This document shows, in pieces, positions 1 to 9,568 of a DNA stretch of 64,000 bases (positions are counted from its first letter, which is position 1; each line of letters opens with the position of its first letter). Both the position numbers and the translations under genes were made by a program. The DNA lies in NCBI GenBank assembly GCA_947643145.1, contig CANRVD010000003.1, positions 59,228 to 123,227 on the forward strand, written 5' to 3'. The DNA is from an uncultured bacterium (GTDB taxonomy: Bacteria; Bacillota; Clostridia; Lachnospirales; Lachnospiraceae). The notes beneath the pieces were generated by a model. It did not search any database. It was given only the letters and a program-made list of their open reading frames with translations, and was not told where the DNA came from.

Positions 1-608
1 CAATACAGACAGACGGCACAAACGGTGAGGACTACAAAGGCTTATGGCGAGAAAGGATATTCCAGAACAGCAACCCGATTCATATAGAAATCGGCATGGG
101 CAAAGGTCAGTTCATCACCCAGCTTGCCAAAGAGAATCCAAATATAAACTTTCTCGGGATTGAAAAGTATTCCAGCGTCCTGGTTCGTGCCCTGGATAAA
201 AGAGACGCACTGGAAACAGATAATCTGATTTTCCTGCGGATGGATGCCGAAAATCTTACCTCCTATTTTGCCCCTGATGAGATTGATAAAATTTACCTTA
301 ATTTTTCTGATCCCTGGCCGAAAGACCGTCATGCTAAAAGGCGTCTCACTTCTACAAACTTTTTGGCACTCTATGATAAGATATTAAAAAAAGACGGATA
401 TCTGCAATTTAAAACAGATAACCGTCCGCTTTTTGACTTTTCACTGGAACAGCTGGAAGAAGCCGGCTGGACACAGGATGAAGTTTCCTTTGATTTGCAC
501 AAAAATGGCCCAGCGCCAAACAATATAATGACCGAATATGAAGAAAAATTCTATCAGCTTGGAAATCCAATCTGCCGTTTTGTCGCACACAGAGACATGG
601 ACAACTAA
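1..608 (+). CDS. trmB: tRNA (guanine-N7-)-methyltransferase, 5' truncated by window edge
   Basis: Frame open from position 3; IHIEIGMGKGQF (SAM motif), NFSDPWPKDRHAKRRL signature of TrmB. Confidence 0.93.
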   Translation, partial: IQTDGTNGEDYKGLWRERIFQNSNPIHIEIGMGKGQFITQLAKENPNINFLGIEKYSSVLVRALDKRDALETDNLIFLRMDAENLTSYFAPDEIDKIYLNFSDPWPKDRHAKRRLTSTNFLALYDKILKKDGYLQFKTDNRPLFDFSLEQLEEAGWTQDEVSFDLHKNGPAPNNIMTEYEEKFYQLGNPICRFVAHRDMDN

Positions 609-614
609 CACGGT

Positions 615-1886
615 CTACTTTTTCTCTATTGCTTTCAGTGCCTTAATCTCTTTTCCTTTTAAACGGCTGCTGACTGCCTTATTCAACAGAAAGGCAACAA
701 CAGCCACTACAGGTACGCCAATGAACATTCCCAGTACGCCAAAATATGCCCCGCCTACCGTAATGGCAAAAATAACCCAAATCGGGCTTAGTCCTGTCGA
801 CTGGCCTAACAGCCTTGGTCCCAGAATCAGACCGTCAAACTGCTGGAGAATTAAAATCATAATAGCAAAAATAATTGCTGATTCCCAGTCGGTACACAAA
901 TAAATCAACACCCCCGGAACAGCACCAATAAAAGGGCCAAAATAAGGTATCATATTTGTAATACCAACAATAACACTCAATAAAACTGCATAAGGCAATC
1001 CGATAATGTTCATTGCCACACAGCAGATACATCCAATAATCAGGGAATCAATCGCCTTGCTAATCAAAAAAGCACCAAAGATGTCATTGCATTCCCGCAG
1101 GGTTGTACAAACTGCATCTCCCTTTTCTTCCGGAAATATTGCATATACCACCCGTTTTGCCTGATAACGAAATTTATCCTTGCTGTAAATCATATAGATA
1201 GAAACGAAAATTCCCAATAACAGATTAATTGCAAGCTTTACAATAGAGACTGACAGGGAATATACCATCGGAATCAGATTACCCATCAGGTTTGTCCCAT
1301 AATCAATCAGATTTGGAACCATTTTCGCAAGCTGGTCATTGGCAACCTTAAAATCCATTTCCGGGTATTTCTTTTGAAAATACATCAGTTCCCCCATTAA
1401 CTTGCGATATATGGATGGAATCTTGTCCGTCAGCTCCTGTATACTCTGTCCCATCTGCGGAATAACAAATACAAATGCGATTGCAATAAACCCTAAAACC
1501 AGCACATATGCTAACACAATGGAAATACATTTCACCACTTTCTCATGCTTTCCCTTTGTTATCCATCTATGAATCCCCTTCTGAATCCGCCCCACTAACG
1601 GTATCAGAAAATAAGCTGTCAGCAGGCCGATGAAAAATGGCGATAACACACCTGCCAGATTCGATAAAAACGCTGTTGTCTCCCCCCAATGGGCAATCAG
1701 AATATAAATCACGATAGATGCCGTAATCACAAACAATGCATAGCGGCAGACAGCCATATATTTCGTATTTATCTGAAACCAATGAATCGGCTTGCTTTCT
1801 GTCTCCTGCCCCGATACCTTCCCCTCGCCCTTCTTCTCTTTTTCTGCTTCCAGCATCTTTTTTGCTTCTGTTTCCTGTCTTGCCAT
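615..1886 (-). CDS. AI-2E family transporter (UPF0118-type permease)
   Basis: Multi-TM protein; GxxxAVPGVLIYL / QQFDGLILGPRLLGQSTGLSP C-terminal signature of the family. Confidence 0.85.
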   Translation of the reverse strand: MARQETEAKKMLEAEKEKKGEGKVSGQETESKPIHWFQINTKYMAVCRYALFVITASIVIYILIAHWGETTAFLSNLAGVLSPFFIGLLTAYFLIPLVGRIQKGIHRWITKGKHEKVVKCISIVLAYVLVLGFIAIAFVFVIPQMGQSIQELTDKIPSIYRKLMGELMYFQKKYPEMDFKVANDQLAKMVPNLIDYGTNLMGNLIPMVYSLSVSIVKLAINLLLGIFVSIYMIYSKDKFRYQAKRVVYAIFPEEKGDAVCTTLRECNDIFGAFLISKAIDSLIIGCICCVAMNIIGLPYAVLLSVIVGITNMIPYFGPFIGAVPGVLIYLCTDWESAIIFAIMILILQQFDGLILGPRLLGQSTGLSPIWVIFAITVGGAYFGVLGMFIGVPVVAVVAFLLNKAVSSRLKGKEIKALKAIEKK

Positions 1887-1991
1887 ACTTTTTTATCCCT
1901 TCCTTTCCCTCTCTTCTTACCTATTAAAAAGTATAGCTTATTTTTCGGACTTTGAAAACCATACACAGCAAATTTAAGGTTATCTTTATAT

Positions 1992-3143
1992 TTACCGCTC
2001 CTGCTGCTGGTATTTTGCAGCTGCCAGTACAATGCCTGCCAGCGCAAACAGGAACAGCACCTGTATGCCAATGCAGGTAAGCACCTCCGTCTTAATGTTT
2101 CCAGTAATTTCCGCATAGTCTGTCAGCAGGTTATTTACTGTCATATACCAGTAAGTCGGCAGAAACTTTGCAATATTCTTAATCTGCTCTCCCATCACAT
2201 TAAGCGGGACAAAGACACCGCCCAGAAAACAAAGGCCTAAAGAAACAGGCACTATTATCATATTAATTTGCATTTCCTTCTTGGCCAGCATTCCTACCAG
2301 ATAAGCAATTTCCAAAGCTCCTAACATATTGATAAAGCTATTCAGCATATACCATAAAAGATTCGTTGATTCCAATAAATCCTTACCATAAATCAAGACT
2401 GCCAGCAACAGGCAGATTACATATACAAGACTTCCCAGTGCCACAAAGGCAAAAATAGATTCGCCATTCTGTCTTAACAAGGATACTGCCGATGCCATCG
2501 TCCGGTTCTTGACTGCTCGCTCTCTGAAGAAGAATAGAACTTTTCCAAGCACTTCGCCGCATACACAGATAAACAAATAGGTTAAAAATTGAAAATAATA
2601 GGAATATCCCGGCACTTCGCCGCCATGTCCATTTATATCCATAATAGAAACTTTACTTTCTTTCTGTGCCTGTACCTTCCTAAAACTTTCTGTTATGCTA
2701 TATCCTGCCGTATGATAAGTATGCACGTTGCTAATAAAACTGTTTATCTGCTGTTCCAGATAAATTCCACGATAGCTGCCAGGACTATTTGTAAGAAGAA
2801 TTCCATTTTTGCCGGAAAGTGCCTTTTCTTCAAACCCATTTACTATCCTCAATACAACATAATTCCCTTTATAATATAATTGTTCCGATAATTTTGCCTT
2901 ATCTTCGTCCTCCATACTGACATTATGAATCTTTTTCAAATAATTAACCAGACAGTCAGAAAACTCGCTTTTGTCAGAGTCAACTATGGCAACCTCCACT
3001 TTCTGATCTGAAAAATCACCCACTGCTTCTTTAGCATTCGCTGCCTGCAGCAGAATCGCGATTGCAATAAAAATCGCAAAATATAAAATTGCTGTACTCA
3101 GATTTCTTTTAAAGATTAAAAAATATCCCTTAAATACTGTCAT
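1992..3143 (-). CDS. ABC-2 type transporter permease
   Basis: N-terminal TM, large extracytoplasmic loop, ~5 C-terminal TMs; next to second permease and ATPase. Confidence 0.8.
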   Translation of the reverse strand: MTVFKGYFLIFKRNLSTAILYFAIFIAIAILLQAANAKEAVGDFSDQKVEVAIVDSDKSEFSDCLVNYLKKIHNVSMEDEDKAKLSEQLYYKGNYVVLRIVNGFEEKALSGKNGILLTNSPGSYRGIYLEQQINSFISNVHTYHTAGYSITESFRKVQAQKESKVSIMDINGHGGEVPGYSYYFQFLTYLFICVCGEVLGKVLFFFRERAVKNRTMASAVSLLRQNGESIFAFVALGSLVYVICLLLAVLIYGKDLLESTNLLWYMLNSFINMLGALEIAYLVGMLAKKEMQINMIIVPVSLGLCFLGGVFVPLNVMGEQIKNIAKFLPTYWYMTVNNLLTDYAEITGNIKTEVLTCIGIQVLFLFALAGIVLAAAKYQQQER

Positions 3144-4272
3144 AACGAACCCTCCTAATCATCAAAAAGCTGCCAAGTACAAAGACAACTGCCCATCCCG
3201 CCATAGATAACATATCTCTTGTGTATCTGGCTGAATCCCAATAAATTGATACACAATAAAAAGCATCACTGATTAAGGAGGCTGGATTAATCCGGTTCAA
3301 AAACGGGCAGTACTCTTCAAGCAAGCCTTTGATACCTCCCACCATCAAACCAGATAAAAAACTGCTTCCAAGGCTGACTGACAGCATAATTGCCAGCTTA
3401 ACCCCTTCCTTCCACCTGCCCACGCTTCCAACTAACATTCCCATAGAAACCCCAATAATAGAGCCTAAGACAGAAACAGGCATTATCTTTCCCATATCCC
3501 CGCTTATGTCCAGCTTTAAAACTCCTATCATATATACAAGCAGTACGCTAACATCTATAATATTAAAAATGCAGACCACAATAAAATCAGCAAACAACTG
3601 CTGTATCTTACTGACTGCCCCAATACAGCGTCTGGCCCCAACCGGATTGACATTTGCCTGAAGGGTAACCGCCGCTTCAAGCCCTAAAAAGCACCCAAAC
3701 ATACAGGTCATTGCAATCAGGGAAAAGAAATACTGAATCATCCCGTCTGTTTCCTTTCCGCCAAGCGTTGCTTCCTTGACGTATTCTGTCTGCATGGCAG
3801 AACTGCTAATCCTATCAATTACTTTTAATAAACTTTCTGGTTTTTCCTTTGATACTGTCTGAATAATCTCTGCATTTCTTTCATAGGACTCCAGCAAAGC
3901 CTTTAGTATGCTCTCCTCAACTCCTGCTGATGCCACTACAAGCTCTGGCTCTGCATCTACATAATAGATTCCAAAAACCTTTCCATCCTTTAGAGCCTCT
4001 TTTGCCTCTTTTTCTGACATTTCCTCTACAGAAATCAAATCCTCTTCACTATCCGCAATAAATTGCAGGAAGGAACCAAATGTTTTTGCTTCCTTTTCCT
4101 CACTTTTTACTACAACTGCCGTATCAATGCACTCCAGATGATTGTCAAGATTTCCAAATGTCACATAAAATAATGTGCAAAGAATCAACGGGAATAATAA
4201 CGACCAAAACATCGTTATCTTATCCCGGAACAGGCCCAATGCCCGATATTTCATAAGCTGTAACATACGCAT
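3130..4272 (-). CDS. ABC-2 type transporter permease
   Basis: Same architecture as neighbour; overlaps it by 14 bp. Confidence 0.8.
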   Translation of the reverse strand: MRMLQLMKYRALGLFRDKITMFWSLLFPLILCTLFYVTFGNLDNHLECIDTAVVVKSEEKEAKTFGSFLQFIADSEEDLISVEEMSEKEAKEALKDGKVFGIYYVDAEPELVVASAGVEESILKALLESYERNAEIIQTVSKEKPESLLKVIDRISSSAMQTEYVKEATLGGKETDGMIQYFFSLIAMTCMFGCFLGLEAAVTLQANVNPVGARRCIGAVSKIQQLFADFIVVCIFNIIDVSVLLVYMIGVLKLDISGDMGKIMPVSVLGSIIGVSMGMLVGSVGRWKEGVKLAIMLSVSLGSSFLSGLMVGGIKGLLEEYCPFLNRINPASLISDAFYCVSIYWDSARYTRDMLSMAGWAVVFVLGSFLMIRRVRYDSI

Positions 4273-4304
4273 TTTCCTTTCTTAATTACTTTGGAAGTTA
4301 AATA

Positions 4305-5240
4305 CTAATCCCTAAGTTCCTTTCCTGTAATTTCCAAAAATACATCATTCAGGGTCGGAAGCTCTGAAAAAATCTTTCCACAACTGATTTCCCGTTCCTG
4401 CAGATAATGCAGCACACGCATTAAATTCTGTTTGGCACTGCTGCAGCAAATCACCAGTTTCTGATTCTCATATTCTGTCTGAAATACATGTGGAAGTTCC
4501 TTTATTTCCTGCAGATGCTCCTTATCTAAAGCGATTCCTTCTATGGTAATGCGCTCCCCCATCTTAATCATCGCTTTTAATTCTTCCTTCGTCCCTACCG
4601 CAATGCTTCTGCCGTGATCCAAGATTGCAATTCTGGTACAAATCTGCTCTACCTCCTCCATGTAGTGGGAAGTATAAATAATCGTTGCACCCTCTTTATT
4701 TAATTTCTGGATTCCTTCCAGAATATGGTTACGGCTCTGTGGGTCTACGGCAACTGTCGGCTCATCCATAATAACCAGCTTTGGCTTATGCACAATCCCA
4801 CACGCAATATTTAACCGTCTGAGAAGTCCGCCTGATAATTGCTTCGGCCTCATCTTCTTCTGCTCCTCCAGTCCGACAAATTGGATTGCATCTTCCACAT
4901 ATTTCTTACGCAATGCCTTATCTTTAATATAAAGTCCGCAGAAATAATCAATATTTTCTTCCACGGTAAGTTCGCCAAATACTGCAACCTCCTGTGGAAC
5001 AATTCCGATTTTTTTCTTTACCCCATAGCTGTTCGGCATCATCTTTTCACCAAATACAGATATTTTACCCTTGTCATATTTTAACAGCGCCAAAAGACAA
5101 CTGATTGCCGTCGTCTTCCCACTGCCGTTCGGCCCTAATAAGCCAAAAATTTCACCTTCCCTGATATCAAGGTCTAAATGGTCAAGTGCTACCAAATCAC
5201 CATATCGTTTCACCAAATTTTGAATCTCAATCATCTTCAA
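4305..5240 (-). CDS. ABC transporter ATP-binding protein
   Basis: Walker A GPNGSGKTT, signature LSGGLLRR, Walker B LVIMDEPT. Confidence 0.93.
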   Translation of the reverse strand: MKMIEIQNLVKRYGDLVALDHLDLDIREGEIFGLLGPNGSGKTTAISCLLALLKYDKGKISVFGEKMMPNSYGVKKKIGIVPQEVAVFGELTVEENIDYFCGLYIKDKALRKKYVEDAIQFVGLEEQKKMRPKQLSGGLLRRLNIACGIVHKPKLVIMDEPTVAVDPQSRNHILEGIQKLNKEGATIIYTSHYMEEVEQICTRIAILDHGRSIAVGTKEELKAMIKMGERITIEGIALDKEHLQEIKELPHVFQTEYENQKLVICCSSAKQNLMRVLHYLQEREISCGKIFSELPTLNDVFLEITGKELRD

Positions 5241-5512
5241 CCTCCGTTTTCTTCCATAATGACTTTACACATACATTATAACCACAACTTGTTTTCCGGC
5301 AAAGTGTCAGGTGTCAGCAAAAAATGTGACAAATGTAATTAAGGTTACTATTCGCAGGCTTATAAAATTAAAAGCAAGCCCAGCAATCTTGCTTGCAGGA
5401 AATTATTACTTCGGAATAATTTGGTTGTATTTGCATAACAACTTTAAATGCGCTATACTTATAATCAGTTCAAAGTACTACAACTTGATGGCAAATACCC
5501 TCAGGAGGACAC

Positions 5513-6604
5513 ATGAAAATCTTATTTTCCTATTTCATCTTAATGCTCCTTTGCTTTTCCTATGTAATAGATACCAGAATTGTAAGCAGCAGCACGATTA
5601 TTGGATTTCTCTTATCCATTGTAATGGCTACGGTTTCCTTTGCCCTGCAAAACAGCAAAGTATCCCGCATTCCGCTTTACCTCTATGCCGTTTTTGCGCT
5701 ATTTGAGCCGTCCTTATTTTCTTTTCTTCCAATTCTTTTCTTTGAAATTGCAAGACAGAAAGAATACCTTTGTGCCACTTTGTTTCTTCCCGGCTTTCTA
5801 TATCATTTTGGCACTGAAAATATTAAATTCTTTTTCTTCCTCACATCAGGCTGTATCCTTGCATTCTTTTTACAATATCTCATAGAAAGTTATCAGGCAC
5901 TGGAAGCAGCACACCATAAAATGCAGGATGACAGCACAGAGTTAAACCTTTTTCTAAAGCAAAACAACCGCTCGCTCATTGAAAAGCAGGATTATGAAAT
6001 CTACACTGCCACTCTTCGGGAAAGAAACCGCATTGCCAGGGAAATTCATGATAATGTGGGGCATCTGCTGTCCCGCTGCATTCTTTTAAATGGCGCTGTC
6101 CAAACCATTAATCAGGATGAGAAATGCAGTGACTCCCTGCATCTTTTACAGGATACGCTTTCACAGGCAATGGAAAATATTCGTGACAGTGTCCACAATC
6201 TGCACGATAATTCCATCAATCTGCAGGAAAATTTGCAGACACTGGTTCATGATTTTGATTTTTGCCAAATTCATATGGAATATGACATTACAACAAACGT
6301 TCCCGCCCCTGTCCGCTATGCCTTTATCTCGATTACCAAAGAAGCCCTAACCAATATAAGCCGGCACAGCAATGCTACCTTTGCAAAAATCATCCTCAGG
6401 GAGCATCCCGCCATGTACCAGCTCATTATTCAGGACAATGGCCAGAAGCTTCCCGGAAATTTTTCCTTCGAAGAGGGTACAACAAAGACGGGAATCGGAT
6501 TAGTCAATATATCTGACCGTGTGAAATCACTGCATGGAATTTTTCAAATCCATACCGAAAACGGCTTCCAGATATTTATTTCTGTTCCCAAAAAACAGGT
6601 TTGA
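5513..6604 (+). CDS. sensor histidine kinase, NarX/LiaS (HisKA_3) type
   Basis: N-terminal TMs; ERNRIAREIHDNVGHLLSR H-box; HATPase DNGQ..GIGLVNI. Confidence 0.9.
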   Translation: MKILFSYFILMLLCFSYVIDTRIVSSSTIIGFLLSIVMATVSFALQNSKVSRIPLYLYAVFALFEPSLFSFLPILFFEIARQKEYLCATLFLPGFLYHFGTENIKFFFFLTSGCILAFFLQYLIESYQALEAAHHKMQDDSTELNLFLKQNNRSLIEKQDYEIYTATLRERNRIAREIHDNVGHLLSRCILLNGAVQTINQDEKCSDSLHLLQDTLSQAMENIRDSVHNLHDNSINLQENLQTLVHDFDFCQIHMEYDITTNVPAPVRYAFISITKEALTNISRHSNATFAKIILREHPAMYQLIIQDNGQKLPGNFSFEEGTTKTGIGLVNISDRVKSLHGIFQIHTENGFQIFISVPKKQV

Positions 6605-6694
6605 AGTTTCACTATCCATGAAAAAGCAGCATACTTCGCATTGAATTTCCGAGAACTTTCCTATAAATCATAAAAGTGCACCGACTTATTAAGA

Positions 6695-7327
6695 ATGGAG
6701 ATTATTATGAATATTATAATTGTAGATGATGATTTTTTAGTTACTACAGCATTAAAAACCATATTAGAAGCCAGTGGTAAAGTAACGGTACTTGCCACGG
6801 GCACAGACGGAAAAGATGCCGTCTCACTTTATCAGAAATATCATCCCGACATTGTGCTGACTGATATTCAGATGAAGTCAACAAGCGGTTTGGAAGCAAC
6901 TGAGGATATTTTAAAGGAAAATCCAAATGCAAAAATCCTTTTACTGACTACCTTTTCAGATGACGAATATATTATCAAAGCGCTCAAGCTTGGAGCAAAG
7001 GGATATCTTCTGAAAACAAACTATGAAAGCATCCTTCCTGCACTGGAAGCCGTAGAAAGCGGCCAGACTGTTTTTGGTACGGAAATTATCTCTAAAATCC
7101 CTGACCTGCTCCATACTCCACCGGAATTTGATTACACTTCTTACCAGATAACAGAAAAGGAATTTTCGATTATTACTCTTGTGGCGCAAGGTTACAGTAA
7201 TAAAGAAATTGCGTCCAGCCTCTTCCTAGGGGAAGGTACTGTACGCAATTATTTAAGTACAATATTAGAGAAACTAAATCTACGTGACCGCACACAACTT
7301 GCCGTCTTTTATTATCAGCATAAATAG
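6695..7327 (+). CDS. response regulator, NarL/LuxR family
   Basis: Receiver VDDD..DIVLTDIQM; C-terminal LuxR HTH (GYSNKEIASSLFLGEGTVRNYLSTILEKL); start probably ATG at ~6707. Confidence 0.92.
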   Translation: MEIIMNIIIVDDDFLVTTALKTILEASGKVTVLATGTDGKDAVSLYQKYHPDIVLTDIQMKSTSGLEATEDILKENPNAKILLLTTFSDDEYIIKALKLGAKGYLLKTNYESILPALEAVESGQTVFGTEIISKIPDLLHTPPEFDYTSYQITEKEFSIITLVAQGYSNKEIASSLFLGEGTVRNYLSTILEKLNLRDRTQLAVFYYQHK

Positions 7328-7336
7328 ATACTGTAA

Positions 7337-8044
7337 TCAACCCACTGCTGCTGCCGTCTCAAAAGCGTTCTTATAGCTCAGTACCTTTGACACATACGAC
7401 TTACAATAAGATGGTACGCCGCCATTCCGCTTGACTGCACCGCTTCCGGCATTGTACGCTGCCAAAGCCAGACTGACATCTCCGTTAAATTCTTTCAGCT
7501 TCTGTGAAATGCACTTTGCACCACCCATAATATTCTGCCTTGGGTCAAATGCATCCTTTACGCCAAGGCTTTTCGCAGTCTCCGGCATAAGCTGCATAAT
7601 TCCCATTGCCCCGGAGCTTGAAACATCATTTGGGTTGAAATTCGACTCTGCTTTTGCAATCGCCTTTAACAGGCTTTCTGAAACATTATATTTCTTTGCT
7701 GCTTCCTTAAAATATGTATCATATTTCGTCTTTTTCATAGAGTCAACTGTTTCAGCCGTCTTTTGGCTGGAAGCAGTTTTTTCCGTGCTGTCTGCCTTAG
7801 CAACATCCTGATACACTACTTCTCTGCCTGTTATCGGTTCTTTGTATAAAAATATCTGGCTTGTACTGCTTTCTGCCGCGGTATTCTCCGATACAGACTC
7901 ATCCGCTTTGTTATCGGCATTCACAGACTGCTCTTTTTCAAGCACATCCTCAAAACTGGCAGTCGTAATTGTTGTCTTACGCTCCTCGTTGTTTGATAAT
8001 GCCGCAAACGGCTTAATATTTAGATAGGATACACTTTGAAGCAT
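7337..8044 (-). CDS. lytic transglycosylase (SLT domain)
   Basis: KAIAKAESNFNPNDVSSSGAMGIMQLMPETAKSLGV ... ALAAYNAGSGAV. Confidence 0.92.
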   Translation of the reverse strand: MLQSVSYLNIKPFAALSNNEERKTTITTASFEDVLEKEQSVNADNKADESVSENTAAESSTSQIFLYKEPITGREVVYQDVAKADSTEKTASSQKTAETVDSMKKTKYDTYFKEAAKKYNVSESLLKAIAKAESNFNPNDVSSSGAMGIMQLMPETAKSLGVKDAFDPRQNIMGGAKCISQKLKEFNGDVSLALAAYNAGSGAVKRNGGVPSYCKSYVSKVLSYKNAFETAAAVG

Positions 8045-8147
8045 ATGCTTCTCCTTTCTTAACTACAATATCAATTCCATTTATTTTTACTGGTACGCTA
8101 ACAAGATAACCAAAGAACTACAGTTCTTCACTTTTTGTTAACAGCCA

Positions 8148-8453
8148 CTATGTCCTTTCTTTACTGTGGAAAAGTTTCCGCAGGGTAATATCACTTGATA
8201 CGTTCCGACAGCTTATCTCCTTTGGCATAATATGATTTTCCTGTAGTTTTCTTATCGCAGCATCCTTTTCTCCCATCGAAGGACTAACCTCACAGACAAC
8301 CGCCTTCTTTTGCTGCTTTATCATATTTACCCGGCTGACCGCCGCTTCTTTCTCTCTCCGCAATGATTTATAATGGATAACCGCAGAAACCGGCTCAACC
8401 GTCTCTGCCTTTCTACAACCAATGACTTTCGCCCGTTTTCCCTCACAAATCAC
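8148..8453 (-). CDS. hypothetical protein (101 aa)
   Basis: ORF with AGGAGG SD 5 nt before a GTG start; no recognised domain. Confidence 0.5.
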   Translation of the reverse strand: MICEGKRAKVIGCRKAETVEPVSAVIHYKSLRREKEAAVSRVNMIKQQKKAVVCEVSPSMGEKDAAIRKLQENHIMPKEISCRNVSSDITLRKLFHSKERT

Positions 8454-8522
8454 AGCACCCTCCTATTTCCCTGTCAAAAACACACCACTTTGAAGTATAG
8501 CACCTTTCCATAATTTTGTCCA

Positions 8523-9503
8523 CTACTGATAATTTTTAACATTTCCTGCATCCACTTTTTCAAAGGGAACCCATACGTACTTTTCATCCTCAGAAAGATA
8601 CTCCAGCCCTTTCAGATTTTGCCCCTTTGCAAGTCTGGCTGCTGCCTTTACCGCATACTCTCCCTGCCCGGTTGCTGACTGATACACAGTAAACGCCATC
8701 TTACCGTCTACAATTGCCTTACAGCCATCTGCCGTTGCATCCACACCTACTATAGTAATATCATCCGGCCCAATGCCTTTCTCCTCACATGCCTGAAGCA
8801 CGCCTAATGCCATAGCATCATTATTGCAGGCAACTACATCAATTGTCTGGCCTGTCTTTAGTAAAATTTCAAACTGCTCCTTTGCCATAGCTGTATCCCA
8901 GTCTGCATTATCATCAAATACATAATTAATAGTCTTACCGGATTCATTTAATGCAGCTTTTAAAGAATTGGTTCTTCCCAGAGTTGCAGAATGCATTTTC
9001 TCACCCTCAAAAACAGCCACATGTATCGTATCCTTACCAGAAAATTTCTCCAAAATATATTCTGCCTGATATGTCCCCGCATCCTCTTCATTAGAACCTA
9101 CGAAGACATACTGTCCGGCTTCCAGACGTTCCTCAGCCGGACAGGAATTATAAAATACCATAGGAATATCTCCTGCTGTCACCTGTAGCTGCAAAGCTGT
9201 ATCAACATCCACCGGGTTACATAAAATTACATCATATCCTCCATCTGCTGCCTCCTGAATCTGCGCAATCTGATTTTCAAGAGAACCCTCTGCATCCTTG
9301 GCAACAAACTCCGCCCCCATCTTCTCAGCAGTCTCTTTCGCCTTATCAATCAATGCCTGACGAAATGTATCCGCTGAAGATACCGTCAGATACATTTTAA
9401 TTCCACTGGCAGACTCATCATCGGTTCCACCTGTAGCTGCACAGCCACAAAACAGGCTTATGCAAAGAATCATTGCAACCATTATATTACATATTTTTTT
9501 CAT
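8523..9503 (-). CDS. substrate-binding lipoprotein, periplasmic binding protein type 1 (RbsB-like sugar binder)
   Basis: Lipobox LFCGCAA; DVILCNPVDVD, VVACNNDAMALGVLQA; track start 9515 lies inside the SD (ATGAGG), ATG at 9503 preferred. Confidence 0.85.
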   Translation of the reverse strand: MKKICNIMVAMILCISLFCGCAATGGTDDESASGIKMYLTVSSADTFRQALIDKAKETAEKMGAEFVAKDAEGSLENQIAQIQEAADGGYDVILCNPVDVDTALQLQVTAGDIPMVFYNSCPAEERLEAGQYVFVGSNEEDAGTYQAEYILEKFSGKDTIHVAVFEGEKMHSATLGRTNSLKAALNESGKTINYVFDDNADWDTAMAKEQFEILLKTGQTIDVVACNNDAMALGVLQACEEKGIGPDDITIVGVDATADGCKAIVDGKMAFTVYQSATGQGEYAVKAAARLAKGQNLKGLEYLSEDEKYVWVPFEKVDAGNVKNYQ

Positions 9504-9568
9504 ATTATTCCTCATTTCTGCAAAGTGAACTTTGTTCCCGTTTGCTTTACTGCTTGTTTACTTTTGCC

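Noticed and set aside
538-903. 121-aa plus-strand ORF overlapping trmB end
   Set aside because: Antisense to the AI-2E transporter gene; no domain and poor start context.
5340-5420. Hairpins (GCAAGC/GCTTGC, AAATTATT/AATAATTT) in the divergent ABC/TCS intergenic region as a riboswitch
   Set aside because: Only simple short stems without recognisable conserved core or link to the downstream SD.
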